A DNA stretch of 64,000 bases from Chloroflexota bacterium (GCA_021824575.1 JAKAKJ010000033.1:1-64000); one strand, 5' to 3'; positions 7,975-14,592 are shown, counted from the first letter of the stretch. The notes: generated by a model from the letters alone, not told the origin. Made by a program: numbers and translations.

Positions 7975-8246
7975 TTACATCAAATACTTTTACAACAAAT
8001 TTGCCTTTCAGGGTTGGTTCGCCTGATTCTCGTACGGGCCTCGGCAGTGTATTTGCGGCCGCCGTGGTCAATCGGGAATTCCGAAATACACTTTTACAGA
8101 ATCCCCAGGCCGCGCTCGAAAGCGGCTATATGGGACAGCCATTCCTGTTGACGGCCGAGGAACATTCTCTTCTGACTTCCATAGCTGCGACTTCTCTCAC
8201 TGATCTGGCTCAACGGATCATGGTATCGCAGGGAGTCGGCGATTAG
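7971..8246 (+). CDS. small protein resembling Os1348/NHLP-clan RiPP precursors
   Basis: A 91-residue soluble protein, overlapping the DUF5317 gene by 4 nt. Residues about 27-70 (NREFRNTLLQNPQAAL, then LTAEEHSLL) match the pattern of the nitrile-hydratase-like leader peptide (NHLP) clan, especially the Os1348 group: xxEFRxxLLxxPxxAL...LTxEExxLL. NHLP leaders are helical regions cut from ribosomal peptides after modification. Here the tail after the pattern is short (about 20 residues), lacks Cys and ends in SQGVGD. No YcaO, radical SAM, LanM or peptidase gene is in the window. It may be a true precursor modified elsewhere, or a non-RiPP user of the same helical fold. Family resemblance is read by eye. 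Confidence 0.6.
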   Translation: MITSNTFTTNLPFRVGSPDSRTGLGSVFAAAVVNREFRNTLLQNPQAALESGYMGQPFLLTAEEHSLLTSIAATSLTDLAQRIMVSQGVGD

Positions 8247-8251
8247 AAAAG

Positions 8252-8289
8252 GCGCCAGCGGATCTTACTCTCATTTTTCAAACTGGCGC
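8252..8289. promoter_or_regulatory. hairpin after the peptide operon
   Basis: GCGCCAG (8252-8258) pairs with CTGGCGC (8283-8289), 24-nt loop, starting 6 nt after the stop codon at 8246. There is no T tract, so it may be an RNA end-protecting stem rather than a terminator. Confidence 0.35.
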
Positions 8290-8312
8290 GGTGGAGCGAC
8301 GCGGCGGAGAAG

Positions 8313-8356
8313 GGGACGCGATGAAAAGGGGATCATCGCGCCCCGCGTCCCGTTTT
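8313..8356 (+). promoter_or_regulatory. overlapping alternative hairpins before the HD-GYP gene
   Basis: CGCGATGA (8317-8324) pairs with TCATCGCG (8333-8340), while GGGACGCG (8313-8320) pairs with CGCGTCCC (8344-8351), which is followed by GTTTT. The two stems share bases 8317-8320 and exclude each other. This could be a terminator with a competing stem, or a leader switch for the gene starting at 8376. Confidence 0.35.
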
Positions 8357-8375
8357 AGGAAAGCTGACGAGAACA

Positions 8376-9845
8376 ATGCTTTTAGATAATCTGCCCAATG
8401 CCTCCACTCAACTGAATGCCATCCTTAAGGCATTCCCGGACTTCCTTTTGATTCTGGATGAGAGGGGATTCGTCCTCGATTACAAGGCTGATGATTCGAT
8501 CTTCCCGTTTGCATCCAAACAGTTCAGGCTGGGACAATCCATAGCCAGTGCCTTTCCGCCGGACGTCGCCGGCAAGTTCCAGCAGATCGTTCAAGACTTG
8601 AAACAAACCCCCGCGATCCAGTCATTCGAATATTCAGTAAAACTCCAACAGACAGAGCATTGGTTCGACGCGAAGTTTATTCCAGTCGAACCGGCACAGG
8701 TTATCGTCGTTATCCGGGAGATCACCAGGCACAAGCTGGCCGAAGAAAGAACCCAGCGCCAACTAAATCGTTTGGCTGCATTACGCGCGATTGATCTCGC
8801 CATCTCATCCACTCTCGATATTCACTTGGCGCTGTCCGTGGTACTGAGTCAGGTCACCTCCCAATTGAACGTTGACGCAGCGGATATTTTGCTGCTCAAT
8901 CCGCAGAATAATTTGCTCGAATTTGCCAATGGCGTTGGCTTCCGCACCGAATCATTGCAGCAGACGCGTTTGCCTCTGGGGGAAGGTTATGCGGGGATGG
9001 CTGCCCTCAGGCGGCAGGTGATCAGCGTTCCGAACTTGCAGCGCGGAAAAACCGGTTTCCTCCGTTCGCCAAAATTCGCGGAGGAAGGTTTCCATTCCTA
9101 TTATTGCGTTCCGCTCATTGCAAAGGGACATGTCCGAGGCGTGATGGAAGTCTTCCATCGAACGCCTCTCACCCCGGACCTCGATTGGTTCGACTTCATG
9201 GAGACGCTGGCTGGTCAGGCTGCCATTGCGGTGGAAAACGCGACGTTGTTCAGAGAGTTGCAGCGCACCAATTTCGAGTTGACCCTGGCCTACAACACGA
9301 CCATCGAAGGCTGGTCGCGCGCCCTCGACCTGCGCGACCGCGATACGGAAGGCCATACCCGGCGCGTTACCGAGATGGCGCTGAAACTTGCACGCCGGCT
9401 GGGGGTATCCGAGGCGGAACTTGTCAACGTTCAACGGGGAGCCATACTGCACGATATCGGCAAAATGGCCATTCCCGACAACATATTATTGAAGTCCGGG
9501 CCGCTAAGCGCCGAAGAATGGAATATCATACGTCAGCATCCGCGTTATGCGCGCGAACTTCTCTCGCCAATTTCCTTTGTGCGGCCTGCACTGGACATTC
9601 CCATGTATCATCACGAAAAATGGGATGGGACCGGCTACCCTGGCGGTTTGAAGGAAAATCAAATCCCGTTGTATGCGCGGTTGTTTGCCGTGGCGGACGT
9701 CTACGATGCACTTACATCCAACCGTCCGTACCGGCCCGCTTGGACGAAAGAGCAGGCCATTGTCTATATTCGCGAGCAGAGCGGCAAACACTTTGACCCG
9801 GACATGGTCAATCATTTTCTAAAGATGATAACGGATACGGACTGA
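8376..9845 (+). CDS. PAS-GAF-HD-GYP signalling phosphodiesterase
   Basis: A 489-residue cytoplasmic protein. Residues about 15-120 look like a PAS domain (FLLILDERGFVLDYK at its start), about 135-300 a GAF domain, and about 305-489 an HD-GYP domain. The catalytic motifs are complete: HTRRVTEM, HDIGK, HHEKWDGTGYPGGLK and ADVYDALTSNRPYR. HD-GYP enzymes hydrolyse cyclic di-GMP to pGpG or GMP with a di-iron or related metal centre. The PAS and GAF parts would sense a small ligand or redox state. The gene stands alone between the peptide operon and a tRNA. No GGDEF cyclase lies in the window. Domain calls are confident; the signal is unknown. Confidence 0.9.
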   Translation: MLLDNLPNASTQLNAILKAFPDFLLILDERGFVLDYKADDSIFPFASKQFRLGQSIASAFPPDVAGKFQQIVQDLKQTPAIQSFEYSVKLQQTEHWFDAKFIPVEPAQVIVVIREITRHKLAEERTQRQLNRLAALRAIDLAISSTLDIHLALSVVLSQVTSQLNVDAADILLLNPQNNLLEFANGVGFRTESLQQTRLPLGEGYAGMAALRRQVISVPNLQRGKTGFLRSPKFAEEGFHSYYCVPLIAKGHVRGVMEVFHRTPLTPDLDWFDFMETLAGQAAIAVENATLFRELQRTNFELTLAYNTTIEGWSRALDLRDRDTEGHTRRVTEMALKLARRLGVSEAELVNVQRGAILHDIGKMAIPDNILLKSGPLSAEEWNIIRQHPRYARELLSPISFVRPALDIPMYHHEKWDGTGYPGGLKENQIPLYARLFAVADVYDALTSNRPYRPAWTKEQAIVYIREQSGKHFDPDMVNHFLKMITDTD

Positions 9846-9884
9846 TTGAGGCGGGTTGCGTTTATAATCATCCATTGGTTCTCG

Positions 9885-9942
9885 AACAGAAAGCCGTCCA
9901 AATATTTGACCGCTCTTGCTTGTGAGCGCGGAGAGGCTCGAA
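9885..9942 (-). pseudogene. partial duplicate of the tRNA-Lys 3' end and its terminator
   Basis: Nearly identical to 9972-10030 (three or so differences over 58-59 nt), which covers the 3' end of tRNA-Lys and its terminator. Going further into the tRNA the copy stops matching after TTCGAGC: in place of the T-stem there is a 19-nt insert containing TCCCCGAAAGGGGA, a 5-bp stem with a GAAA loop, before GAGAG returns. It cannot form a full tRNA. Confidence 0.7.
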
Positions 9943-9978
9943 TATCATCCCCTTTCGGGGACTCTCAGACAAACAGAA

Positions 9979-10005
9979 AAGCCGTCCAAATATTTGACGG
10001 CTCTT
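9979..10005 (-). terminator. terminator of tRNA-Lys
   Basis: On the minus strand GCCGTC and GACGGC form a 6-bp stem extended by AT pairs across AAATATTT and followed by TTTTCTGTTT. It lies directly downstream of tRNA-Lys. A degraded second copy is at 9891-9916. Confidence 0.7.
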
Positions 10006-10010
10006 GTTTG

Positions 10011-10082
10011 TGAGCGCGGAGAGGCTCGAACTCTCAACCAATGGCTTAAAAGGCCACTGCTCTGCCATTGAGCTACGCGCCC
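10011..10082 (-). tRNA. tRNA-Lys (anticodon UUU)
   Basis: A full cloverleaf on the minus strand: acceptor GGGCGCG with CGCGCTC, D-arm GCTC/GAGC, anticodon stem GTGGC/GCCAT with loop CTTTTAA (anticodon TTT), T-arm GAGAG-TTCGAGC-CTCTC and discriminator A. CCA is not encoded. A strong promoter lies upstream and a terminator downstream. Confidence 0.95.
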
Positions 10083-10100
10083 GAACATAAAGCGGACTGC

Positions 10101-10129
10101 ATTCTATCATGGGCAAGTAGAGCCGTCAA
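10101..10129 (-). promoter_or_regulatory. sigma70-type promoter of tRNA-Lys
   Basis: On the minus strand TTGACG (10129-10124), 17-nt spacer, TAGAAT (10106-10101). The tRNA begins 19 nt after the -10 box. Confidence 0.8.
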
Positions 10130-10175
10130 CGTAATAGATTCGAATCAGGCTGCATCTAACCTTCGTGGAGATAAA

Positions 10176-10499
10176 ATGACCGAAGTGAATTATGTAAATG
10201 AAGCTGATTTTCAAAGCGAAGTCCTGAAGGCGGACAAGCCCGTATTGGTGGATTTCACTGCGACGTGGTGCCAGCCTTGCAAAATGATTGATCCAATCGT
10301 GAAGCAGTTGGCGCAGGATTGGGATGGCAGGGTAAAAGTTGTCAAGCTCGATGCTGACGAGAACCCCAACGTTTTGATGCAGTACGATGTGCTGGGGATT
10401 CCGACGCTGATTCTGTTCAAGGCAGGAGAAGTTAAGGAACGCGTGACGGGATATCAGCCAAAAGATAAACTGGTCACAAAGCTCAATCCGCATATTTGA
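10176..10499 (+). CDS. trxA: thioredoxin
   Basis: Thioredoxin, 107 residues, the normal size. It reduces protein disulfides in the cytoplasm using the redox pair in WCQPC (family consensus WCGPC, so Gly is replaced by Gln, a change that may shift redox potential). The buried Asp in VLVDFTATW and the cis-proline in GIPTLILF are present. I chose the ATG at 10176, preceded by GTGGAG at 10165-10170; the ORF track start at 10068 runs through the tRNA gene. It is a single-gene unit with a terminator just after it. No thioredoxin reductase is in the window. Confidence 0.93.
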   Translation: MTEVNYVNEADFQSEVLKADKPVLVDFTATWCQPCKMIDPIVKQLAQDWDGRVKVVKLDADENPNVLMQYDVLGIPTLILFKAGEVKERVTGYQPKDKLVTKLNPHI

Positions 10500-10520
10500 G
10501 GAACCGAAAAGAATTTTAAA

Positions 10521-10549
10521 AAAACGGGTCTCTACTGGACCCGTTTTTT
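10521..10549. terminator. bidirectional terminator between trxA and surE
   Basis: AACGGGTC (10523-10530) pairs with GACCCGTT (10538-10545), with A-rich sequence on the left and TTTTTT on the right. It serves the convergent thioredoxin and SurE genes. Confidence 0.85.
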
Positions 10550-10566
10550 GATTCCGTTCAATAGGC

Positions 10567-11370
10567 TTATTTCCGCAACTGTTTTTCGAGTTCTTCCAAC
10601 CCCACTCTCGACGTCATGTCCAGGCTAATAGGTGTCACCGACACAACATGCTTTTTCCGCAAAGTGAAAACGTCGCTTTCCTTGTCCTCGCCATCGAGGA
10701 TTGCCGCCTCTTTATAATTGACAAAACCGGGAACGTCCCACGATTTTCGCTCAGGCGCAACAGGTTCGTAATAACGCTGGAGCGCCACGCGCGTAATTTG
10801 CCAATTTGTTTTTGTTGTGGCATCCGACGGCACATCCACTTTCAAAAGTTGGACATCTGCAGGTAATTTCTTTTGCAGCAAAATGCCCGCAAAGTGCGCG
10901 GTGAAATGAGCCGCGGCGGAAAAATCCACTTCATCAGAATACGAAAGATGATAACGCTGGTCAGCTTGAAGAGAAACTGCCAGCGAAGGAAATCCCAATG
11001 AGGCTCCTTCCATCGCCGCGCCGACCGTGCCGGAAATGGTCACGCCGAGTCCAACGTTCTCACCGTAATTAATTCCCGATACAACCAAATCAGGTTTTTG
11101 CGGCATGATTTCCAGGATGCCATGCAGCACGGCTTGCGCGGGTGAGCCCTCGACTGCATAAACCGTCCATTCCTGTCCGTTCACCTGAAGTTTCTCTTTG
11201 TGGATAATGCCGCTCGATGAATTTGGCAGACTGCGGCCCATTCCCGAAGATTGCTCCCTCGGGGCCGCGACCGTTACATATCCGATTGATGCGAGCGCAC
11301 CAGCCGCGGCCCAAAGTCCGGGCGAGCGGATTCCGTCATCGTTTGTTAAAAGAATTTGTGGTTTGTCCAT
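10567..11370 (-). CDS. surE: 5'/3'-nucleotidase SurE
   Basis: SurE survival protein, 267 residues. It dephosphorylates nucleoside 5'- and 3'-monophosphates and short polyphosphate. The metal-binding motif LLTNDDGIRSPG starts at residue 6, followed by VAAPREQSSGMGRSL and VVSGINYGENVG, all standard. I chose the ATG at 11370 (MDKPQILLTNDDG); the ORF track start at 11475 is inside tRNA-Arg. No ribosome site is visible before this ATG, and the terminator of tRNA-Arg ends only about 10 nt upstream, so surE is either leaderless from a promoter I cannot see or depends on read-through from the tRNA. Its C-terminal part after residue 190 is ordinary. Confidence 0.92.
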   Translation of the reverse strand: MDKPQILLTNDDGIRSPGLWAAAGALASIGYVTVAAPREQSSGMGRSLPNSSSGIIHKEKLQVNGQEWTVYAVEGSPAQAVLHGILEIMPQKPDLVVSGINYGENVGLGVTISGTVGAAMEGASLGFPSLAVSLQADQRYHLSYSDEVDFSAAAHFTAHFAGILLQKKLPADVQLLKVDVPSDATTKTNWQITRVALQRYYEPVAPERKSWDVPGFVNYKEAAILDGEDKESDVFTLRKKHVVSVTPISLDMTSRVGLEELEKQLRK

Positions 11371-11377
11371 AGTCAGG

Positions 11378-11410
11378 TAAAAAACGAAGCGGGACATCCC
11401 GCTTCGTTGA
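11378..11410 (-). terminator. terminator of tRNA-Arg
   Basis: AACGAAGCGGGA (11383-11394) is perfectly complementary to TCCCGCTTCGTT (11397-11408) with a 2-nt tip. On the minus strand it is followed by TTTTTT. It lies between tRNA-Arg and the surE start codon. Confidence 0.85.
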
Positions 11411-11412
11411 AG

Positions 11413-11489
11413 TGGCGCTCCTGGCGCGATTCGAACACGCGACCTTTTGGTCCGCAACCAAACGCTCTGATCCACTGAGCTACAGGAGC
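11413..11489 (-). tRNA. tRNA-Arg (anticodon GCG)
   Basis: A 77-nt cloverleaf on the minus strand: acceptor GCTCCTG with CAGGAGC, D-arm GCTC/GAGC, anticodon stem TTTGG/CCAAA with loop TTGCGGA (anticodon GCG, reading CGC and CGU), T-arm with TTCGAAT loop, discriminator G and an encoded CCA. Most bacteria use an ACG anticodon (deaminated to inosine) for this codon box. Confidence 0.93.
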
Positions 11490-11503
11490 ATAGGCAGGCA
11501 AAG

Positions 11504-11532
11504 ATTTTAATTCAGAATTGGGGCGGGGTCAA
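11504..11532 (-). promoter_or_regulatory. sigma70-type promoter of tRNA-Arg
   Basis: On the minus strand TTGACC (11532-11527), 17-nt spacer, TAAAAT (11509-11504), 14 nt before the tRNA. Confidence 0.8.
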
Positions 11533-11550
11533 GGAGCGCGCGCTTATCTG

Positions 11551-11592
11551 CAAAAATAAATCGGGAGCGGACACTTTGCCGCTCCCGATTGC
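11551..11592 (-). terminator. terminator of the downstream lipoprotein gene
   Basis: AATCGGGAGCGG (11559-11570) pairs perfectly with CCGCTCCCGATT (11579-11590) around an 8-nt loop; on the minus strand it is followed by TATTTTTG. Confidence 0.85.
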
Positions 11593-11597
11593 GTTCT

Positions 11598-12305
11598 TTA
11601 TTGCACCGATATGGTGACAAGAATTGGACAGAAGAGTGTGTCACCATTTCGGAGCGACCAGTTCGATGTGTAGGTTCCCTTTGTGAGCGGGGCCGTCATT
11701 GGGATGCTGATCGTGGTCGAGCTGCCAGGTGAAACATCAGATGTCGTATCGTAAGCAGTGTTGGCTGCCATCAAAGTTCCACCGACGTTGATCACGTCCA
11801 CAGAAGTATGAAGCCACTTGTTGCTGCCGGTGTTCTTGACTGTCCAATTGGCTGTAAACGAAGCTGACGCACTGAATGATGCTCCATTGGCAGGCGATTG
11901 GCCTGTCACCGCGCAGGCCCACGTCCCGGTGTTCGATCCGCCTCCGCTGCTTCCACCGCCTCCTCCGCCACCGCCTCCACTGCTGCTTTTCTTGGTCTTC
12001 GTCGGCGTAGGCGTCTTGGTGAATTTGATCATCGTCGGCGTGGTGAAGAAGAAGGTCGCGGTCGCGGTTGGTGTGATGCTTGGCGTCTGGCTTGGGAATG
12101 GCGTGAACGACGGCGTCAGCGTTGGCGGAATCAAAACCGCTGTCTGCGTGGCTGCCGCTCCGGCTGTCATTGCCACGATTGTGTTCACCGTAAATGGGTT
12201 TGGTGATGGAATTGGCGCAGGCGCGGCAAGAGTCGAGATATCGCAACTCAGCACAAAAAATGTGAGGATCAATAGCCAATAACCACCGCGCTTGTGCAGA
12301 CTCAT
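11598..12305 (-). CDS. lipoprotein with TP-rich and poly-Gly linkers and NBR1-type Ig domain
   Basis: A 235-residue secreted lipoprotein. The signal peptide ends in the lipobox FVLSC (Cys about residue 21). Residues about 30-110 are a low-complexity linker rich in Thr, Pro and Ser, passing into a run of nine Gly and Ser-Gly repeats. Residues about 128-235 form an Ig-like beta domain of the NBR1 type (NGASFSASASFTANWTVKNTG, MTAPLTKGTYTSNWSLRNG), as is common in Anaerolineae surface proteins. It is anchored outside on the membrane, with the Ig domain held away from the surface. It follows a related lipoprotein in the same direction, with 87 nt between. Ligand unknown. It might bind carbohydrate or another protein. 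Confidence 0.8.
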   Translation of the reverse strand: MSLHKRGGYWLLILTFFVLSCDISTLAAPAPIPSPNPFTVNTIVAMTAGAAATQTAVLIPPTLTPSFTPFPSQTPSITPTATATFFFTTPTMIKFTKTPTPTKTKKSSSGGGGGGGGGSSGGGSNTGTWACAVTGQSPANGASFSASASFTANWTVKNTGSNKWLHTSVDVINVGGTLMAANTAYDTTSDVSPGSSTTISIPMTAPLTKGTYTSNWSLRNGDTLFCPILVTISVQ

Positions 12306-12392
12306 GTTTGCATTGCCTTCAATCAGTCAAGGACGTTATCGCGTAATCGCCCGGTGCCTGACTTTCAAAAATGACAGAGGCAGAGGGCCGCT

Positions 12393-13055
12393 CTAGGGAT
12401 CCTTCAGTTTGCCGACCTGGATATTCAGAGCTGGCCAACATAGGCCGCCCTCGACTTTGAATTGCATGCCGTAGAGTCCCTTTTGCATGGGGGCATTTGC
12501 ATCGAAGATCACGGTGACACTGTCCCCGGGTTTTAAGTCGGGCAATTGCTCACCAAGGAAAGTGCTCATCTTGGTGCCGCTTACATAGTCGAGATCTCGC
12601 TTATATCCAAATGGCTCACTGCCCGTGTTCGTAATAATCCATTCAACATCAATGGCATCGCCAGGGCTAAAGGCATTCGTCCTGGGTTTGATCTCGGTCC
12701 AACTGCAAGCATATTGGGGAGCTGAGACATTTCCACCTCCGCCGCTTGAAGGCGCAACCGCGTAAGGAGTCGGCGAGGGGATGATCACAGGTGTGAGGGT
12801 CGGGACGACCACCGATGTTGCGATCGAAGTCGAGGTTGCGAGCGCCTGCTGTCCTGACTGTGCGTCAACCGTTTGTGCAACTGATGTGCCCATCTGATTT
12901 TGGGCCTGGACAGTCATCGCGACCGAAGTTTGAACCTGTGACTGAATTTGTTCCGGACTTTGGGCTGGCGCGCAGGCTGCGAGGAGCGCCGTGAGGACGA
13001 GCGCAACCAACGCGGATTTTTTGAACGCTTGCAAAGTGGTCTGTTTTGTGACCAT
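12393..13055 (-). CDS. lipoprotein with NBR1-type Ig domain, downstream of kamA
   Basis: A 220-residue lipoprotein related to the next gene downstream. I chose the ATG at 13055, which has AAGGAG about 10 nt upstream; the ORF track start at 13286 lies inside kamA. A basic N-terminus and hydrophobic stretch end in the lipobox LLAAC (Cys about 27). A Gln/Ser/Thr-rich stretch with repeated TSVAQTV-like units follows, then a TP-rich linker and an NBR1-type Ig domain (about 110-220: WTEIKPRTNAFSPGD, WIITNTGSEPFGYK, ANAPMQKGLYGMQFKV). It starts 26 nt after the kamA stop, so it is probably cotranscribed with kamA, though I see no functional link between an aminomutase and a surface protein. Confidence 0.8.
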   Translation of the reverse strand: MVTKQTTLQAFKKSALVALVLTALLAACAPAQSPEQIQSQVQTSVAMTVQAQNQMGTSVAQTVDAQSGQQALATSTSIATSVVVPTLTPVIIPSPTPYAVAPSSGGGGNVSAPQYACSWTEIKPRTNAFSPGDAIDVEWIITNTGSEPFGYKRDLDYVSGTKMSTFLGEQLPDLKPGDSVTVIFDANAPMQKGLYGMQFKVEGGLCWPALNIQVGKLKDP

Positions 13056-13081
13056 ATCGTTATTCTCCTTGCTTGCTGAAA

Positions 13082-14428
13082 TTAGGCTTCTTCGTTTGGA
13101 TGTGAGTCGCCAGCGCCGATCCCCAGCGGCTGCCATTTCTTTTCGTCCTTCAAACGATGCTGAATTCCGTGACGGTCGTGGACTTCGTCGAAGCCTGTCG
13201 GCTTGATGAACATTTCTTCGCTGTCGAGCAGGCCGGTGATTCCGGCCTGGCCAACCTCGGGCCGCTTGCTCTGACAGAACTTGCAAGTCTTCGGATCATG
13301 CGCTTTGTATTCCATCGGCTCTTCGTAGGTTGTGATGTAGCCTTCGTAATTACGCAAAATGATCTTGTGATCCGAGGCGCTGATCTGGTAATTTGGCATG
13401 ACCGGAATCTTTCCGCCGCCGCCGGGAGCGTCAACGATGAATTGCGGAACGGCGTAACCGGATGTGTGCCCGCGCAGGCCTTCGATAATCTCGATGCCTT
13501 TCGCAACAGGTGTGCGGAAATGTCCCGCACCTTCGACCAGATCGCATTGATAGAGATAATACGGGCGGACGCGGATGCGCGTCAACTTCTGAACCAATTC
13601 GCGCTGGATGTGAACGCAATCATTGATCCCGGCCAAAAGAACGGACTGGTTGCCCAGCGGGATTCCGGCGCGTGCCATCCGGTCACAAGCGTCAGCCAGT
13701 TCTTTTGTGATCTCGTTGGGATGATTGACGTGAATGTTCAACCACAACGGATGGAATTTAGCGAGCATATCACACAATTCCTGTGTGACGCGCATGGGCA
13801 GGAAGACTGGCACGCGCGAGCCAATGCGGACGATTTCAATGTGCGGAATCTCGCGCAGACGCGTCAGAATCTCCTCGAGGATTTTTGGCGCGAGCACAAG
13901 CGGATCGCCGCCGGAAAGCAAAACGTCGCGCACTTGTGGAGTCCGCTTGAGGTATTCGAGCTGCATTTCAAATTCGCGGCGCGAGAAGGTTTGTCCGGGG
14001 TCGCCAACGATGCGCGAGCGCGTGCAGTACCGGCAATACGACGCGCATTGCGTGGTTACCAGCATGAGGACTCTGTCAGGATACCGGTGAACCAGCCCTG
14101 GCACGGGAGAGTGGCGGTCTTCTGCAAGGGAGTCTTCCATCATGCCGGTGAACGGCGTGATCTCCGCATCCGTTGGAATGATTTGCTTGCGAACCGGGTC
14201 ATTGGGATCGTCCGGATCAATCAGGGAAATGAAGTAAGGTGTTACATCCACGCGGAACAAACCGCTGGTGTTCAGGGCTTTTTTCTCGGATTCTGTAAGT
14301 GGGATGATCTTCTCGATCTCTTCAACGCTGTTGAGGCGGTGGCTTAACTGCCAGCGCCAGTCGTTCCACTTTTCATCTGGAACGTCGGCATAGACGGGTG
14401 CGCGTCTGGAAACGATGGGTGTAGGCAT
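13082..14428 (-). CDS. kamA: lysine 2,3-aminomutase
   Basis: Radical SAM and PLP enzyme that converts L-alpha-lysine to L-beta-lysine, 448 residues, slightly longer than the classical Clostridium enzyme. The 4Fe-4S cluster cysteines are in CASYCRYCTRSR (Cys128, 132, 135). The SAM motif GGDPL and the PLP-binding lysine in APGGGGKIPV are present. A C-terminal pair in CKFCQSKRP probably contributes to the structural zinc site. The start at 14428 has CGGAGG upstream. A strong promoter lies about 135 nt upstream. The lysine fermentation genes (kamD, kdd, kce) and the beta-lysine acetyltransferase ablB are absent here, so the product could be an osmolyte precursor or a fermentation intermediate. 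EF-P lysine modification by EpmB is less likely since those proteins are shorter. Confidence 0.93.
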   Translation of the reverse strand: MPTPIVSRRAPVYADVPDEKWNDWRWQLSHRLNSVEEIEKIIPLTESEKKALNTSGLFRVDVTPYFISLIDPDDPNDPVRKQIIPTDAEITPFTGMMEDSLAEDRHSPVPGLVHRYPDRVLMLVTTQCASYCRYCTRSRIVGDPGQTFSRREFEMQLEYLKRTPQVRDVLLSGGDPLVLAPKILEEILTRLREIPHIEIVRIGSRVPVFLPMRVTQELCDMLAKFHPLWLNIHVNHPNEITKELADACDRMARAGIPLGNQSVLLAGINDCVHIQRELVQKLTRIRVRPYYLYQCDLVEGAGHFRTPVAKGIEIIEGLRGHTSGYAVPQFIVDAPGGGGKIPVMPNYQISASDHKIILRNYEGYITTYEEPMEYKAHDPKTCKFCQSKRPEVGQAGITGLLDSEEMFIKPTGFDEVHDRHGIQHRLKDEKKWQPLGIGAGDSHPNEEA

Positions 14429-14484
14429 ACAATTTTCCTCCGATTTTAATTAACGAATTTTGAATCTAAAGCGATACAGAAGGG

Positions 14485-14545
14485 AAAAACCAGCCCGGAC
14501 GGAGGATCGTGATCGGGCCGGAAGAAACCGGCAAAACGGTTAAAT
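14485..14545 (-). promoter_or_regulatory. structured kamA leader, possible attenuator
   Basis: In the roughly 130-nt leader of kamA (minus strand) a hairpin GCCGG-TTTCTT-CCGGC abuts a weaker stem GCCCG/CGGGC that is followed by TGGTTTTT. The two stems overlap slightly. It could be a leader attenuator; no known riboswitch consensus is recognised. Confidence 0.25.
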
Positions 14546-14563
14546 ACGTCAACCATCAATAGT

Positions 14564-14592
14564 ATTGTAAGTGGAAACAAAATGCAGGTCAA
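14564..14592 (-). promoter_or_regulatory. sigma70-type promoter of kamA
   Basis: On the minus strand TTGACC (14592-14587), 17-nt spacer, TACAAT (14569-14564). It gives a leader of about 130 nt before the kamA ATG. Confidence 0.75.

Noticed and set aside
9104-9796. 230-residue ORF on the + strand
   Set aside because: Frame-shifted shadow of the GAF-HD-GYP gene.
11371-11475. N-terminal extension of SurE
   Set aside because: It translates the tRNA-Arg gene and its terminator.
11818-12282. 154-residue Pro/Val-rich ORF on the + strand
   Set aside because: Antisense to the Ig-type lipoprotein; the Pro run is the complement of its Gly codons.
13157-14347. 396-residue ORF on the + strand
   Set aside because: It is antisense to kamA, whose radical SAM motifs are unambiguous; the translation has no domain pattern.
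14429-14563. Lysine riboswitch before kamA
   Set aside because: The leader is structured but too short and lacks the conserved lysine riboswitch core.
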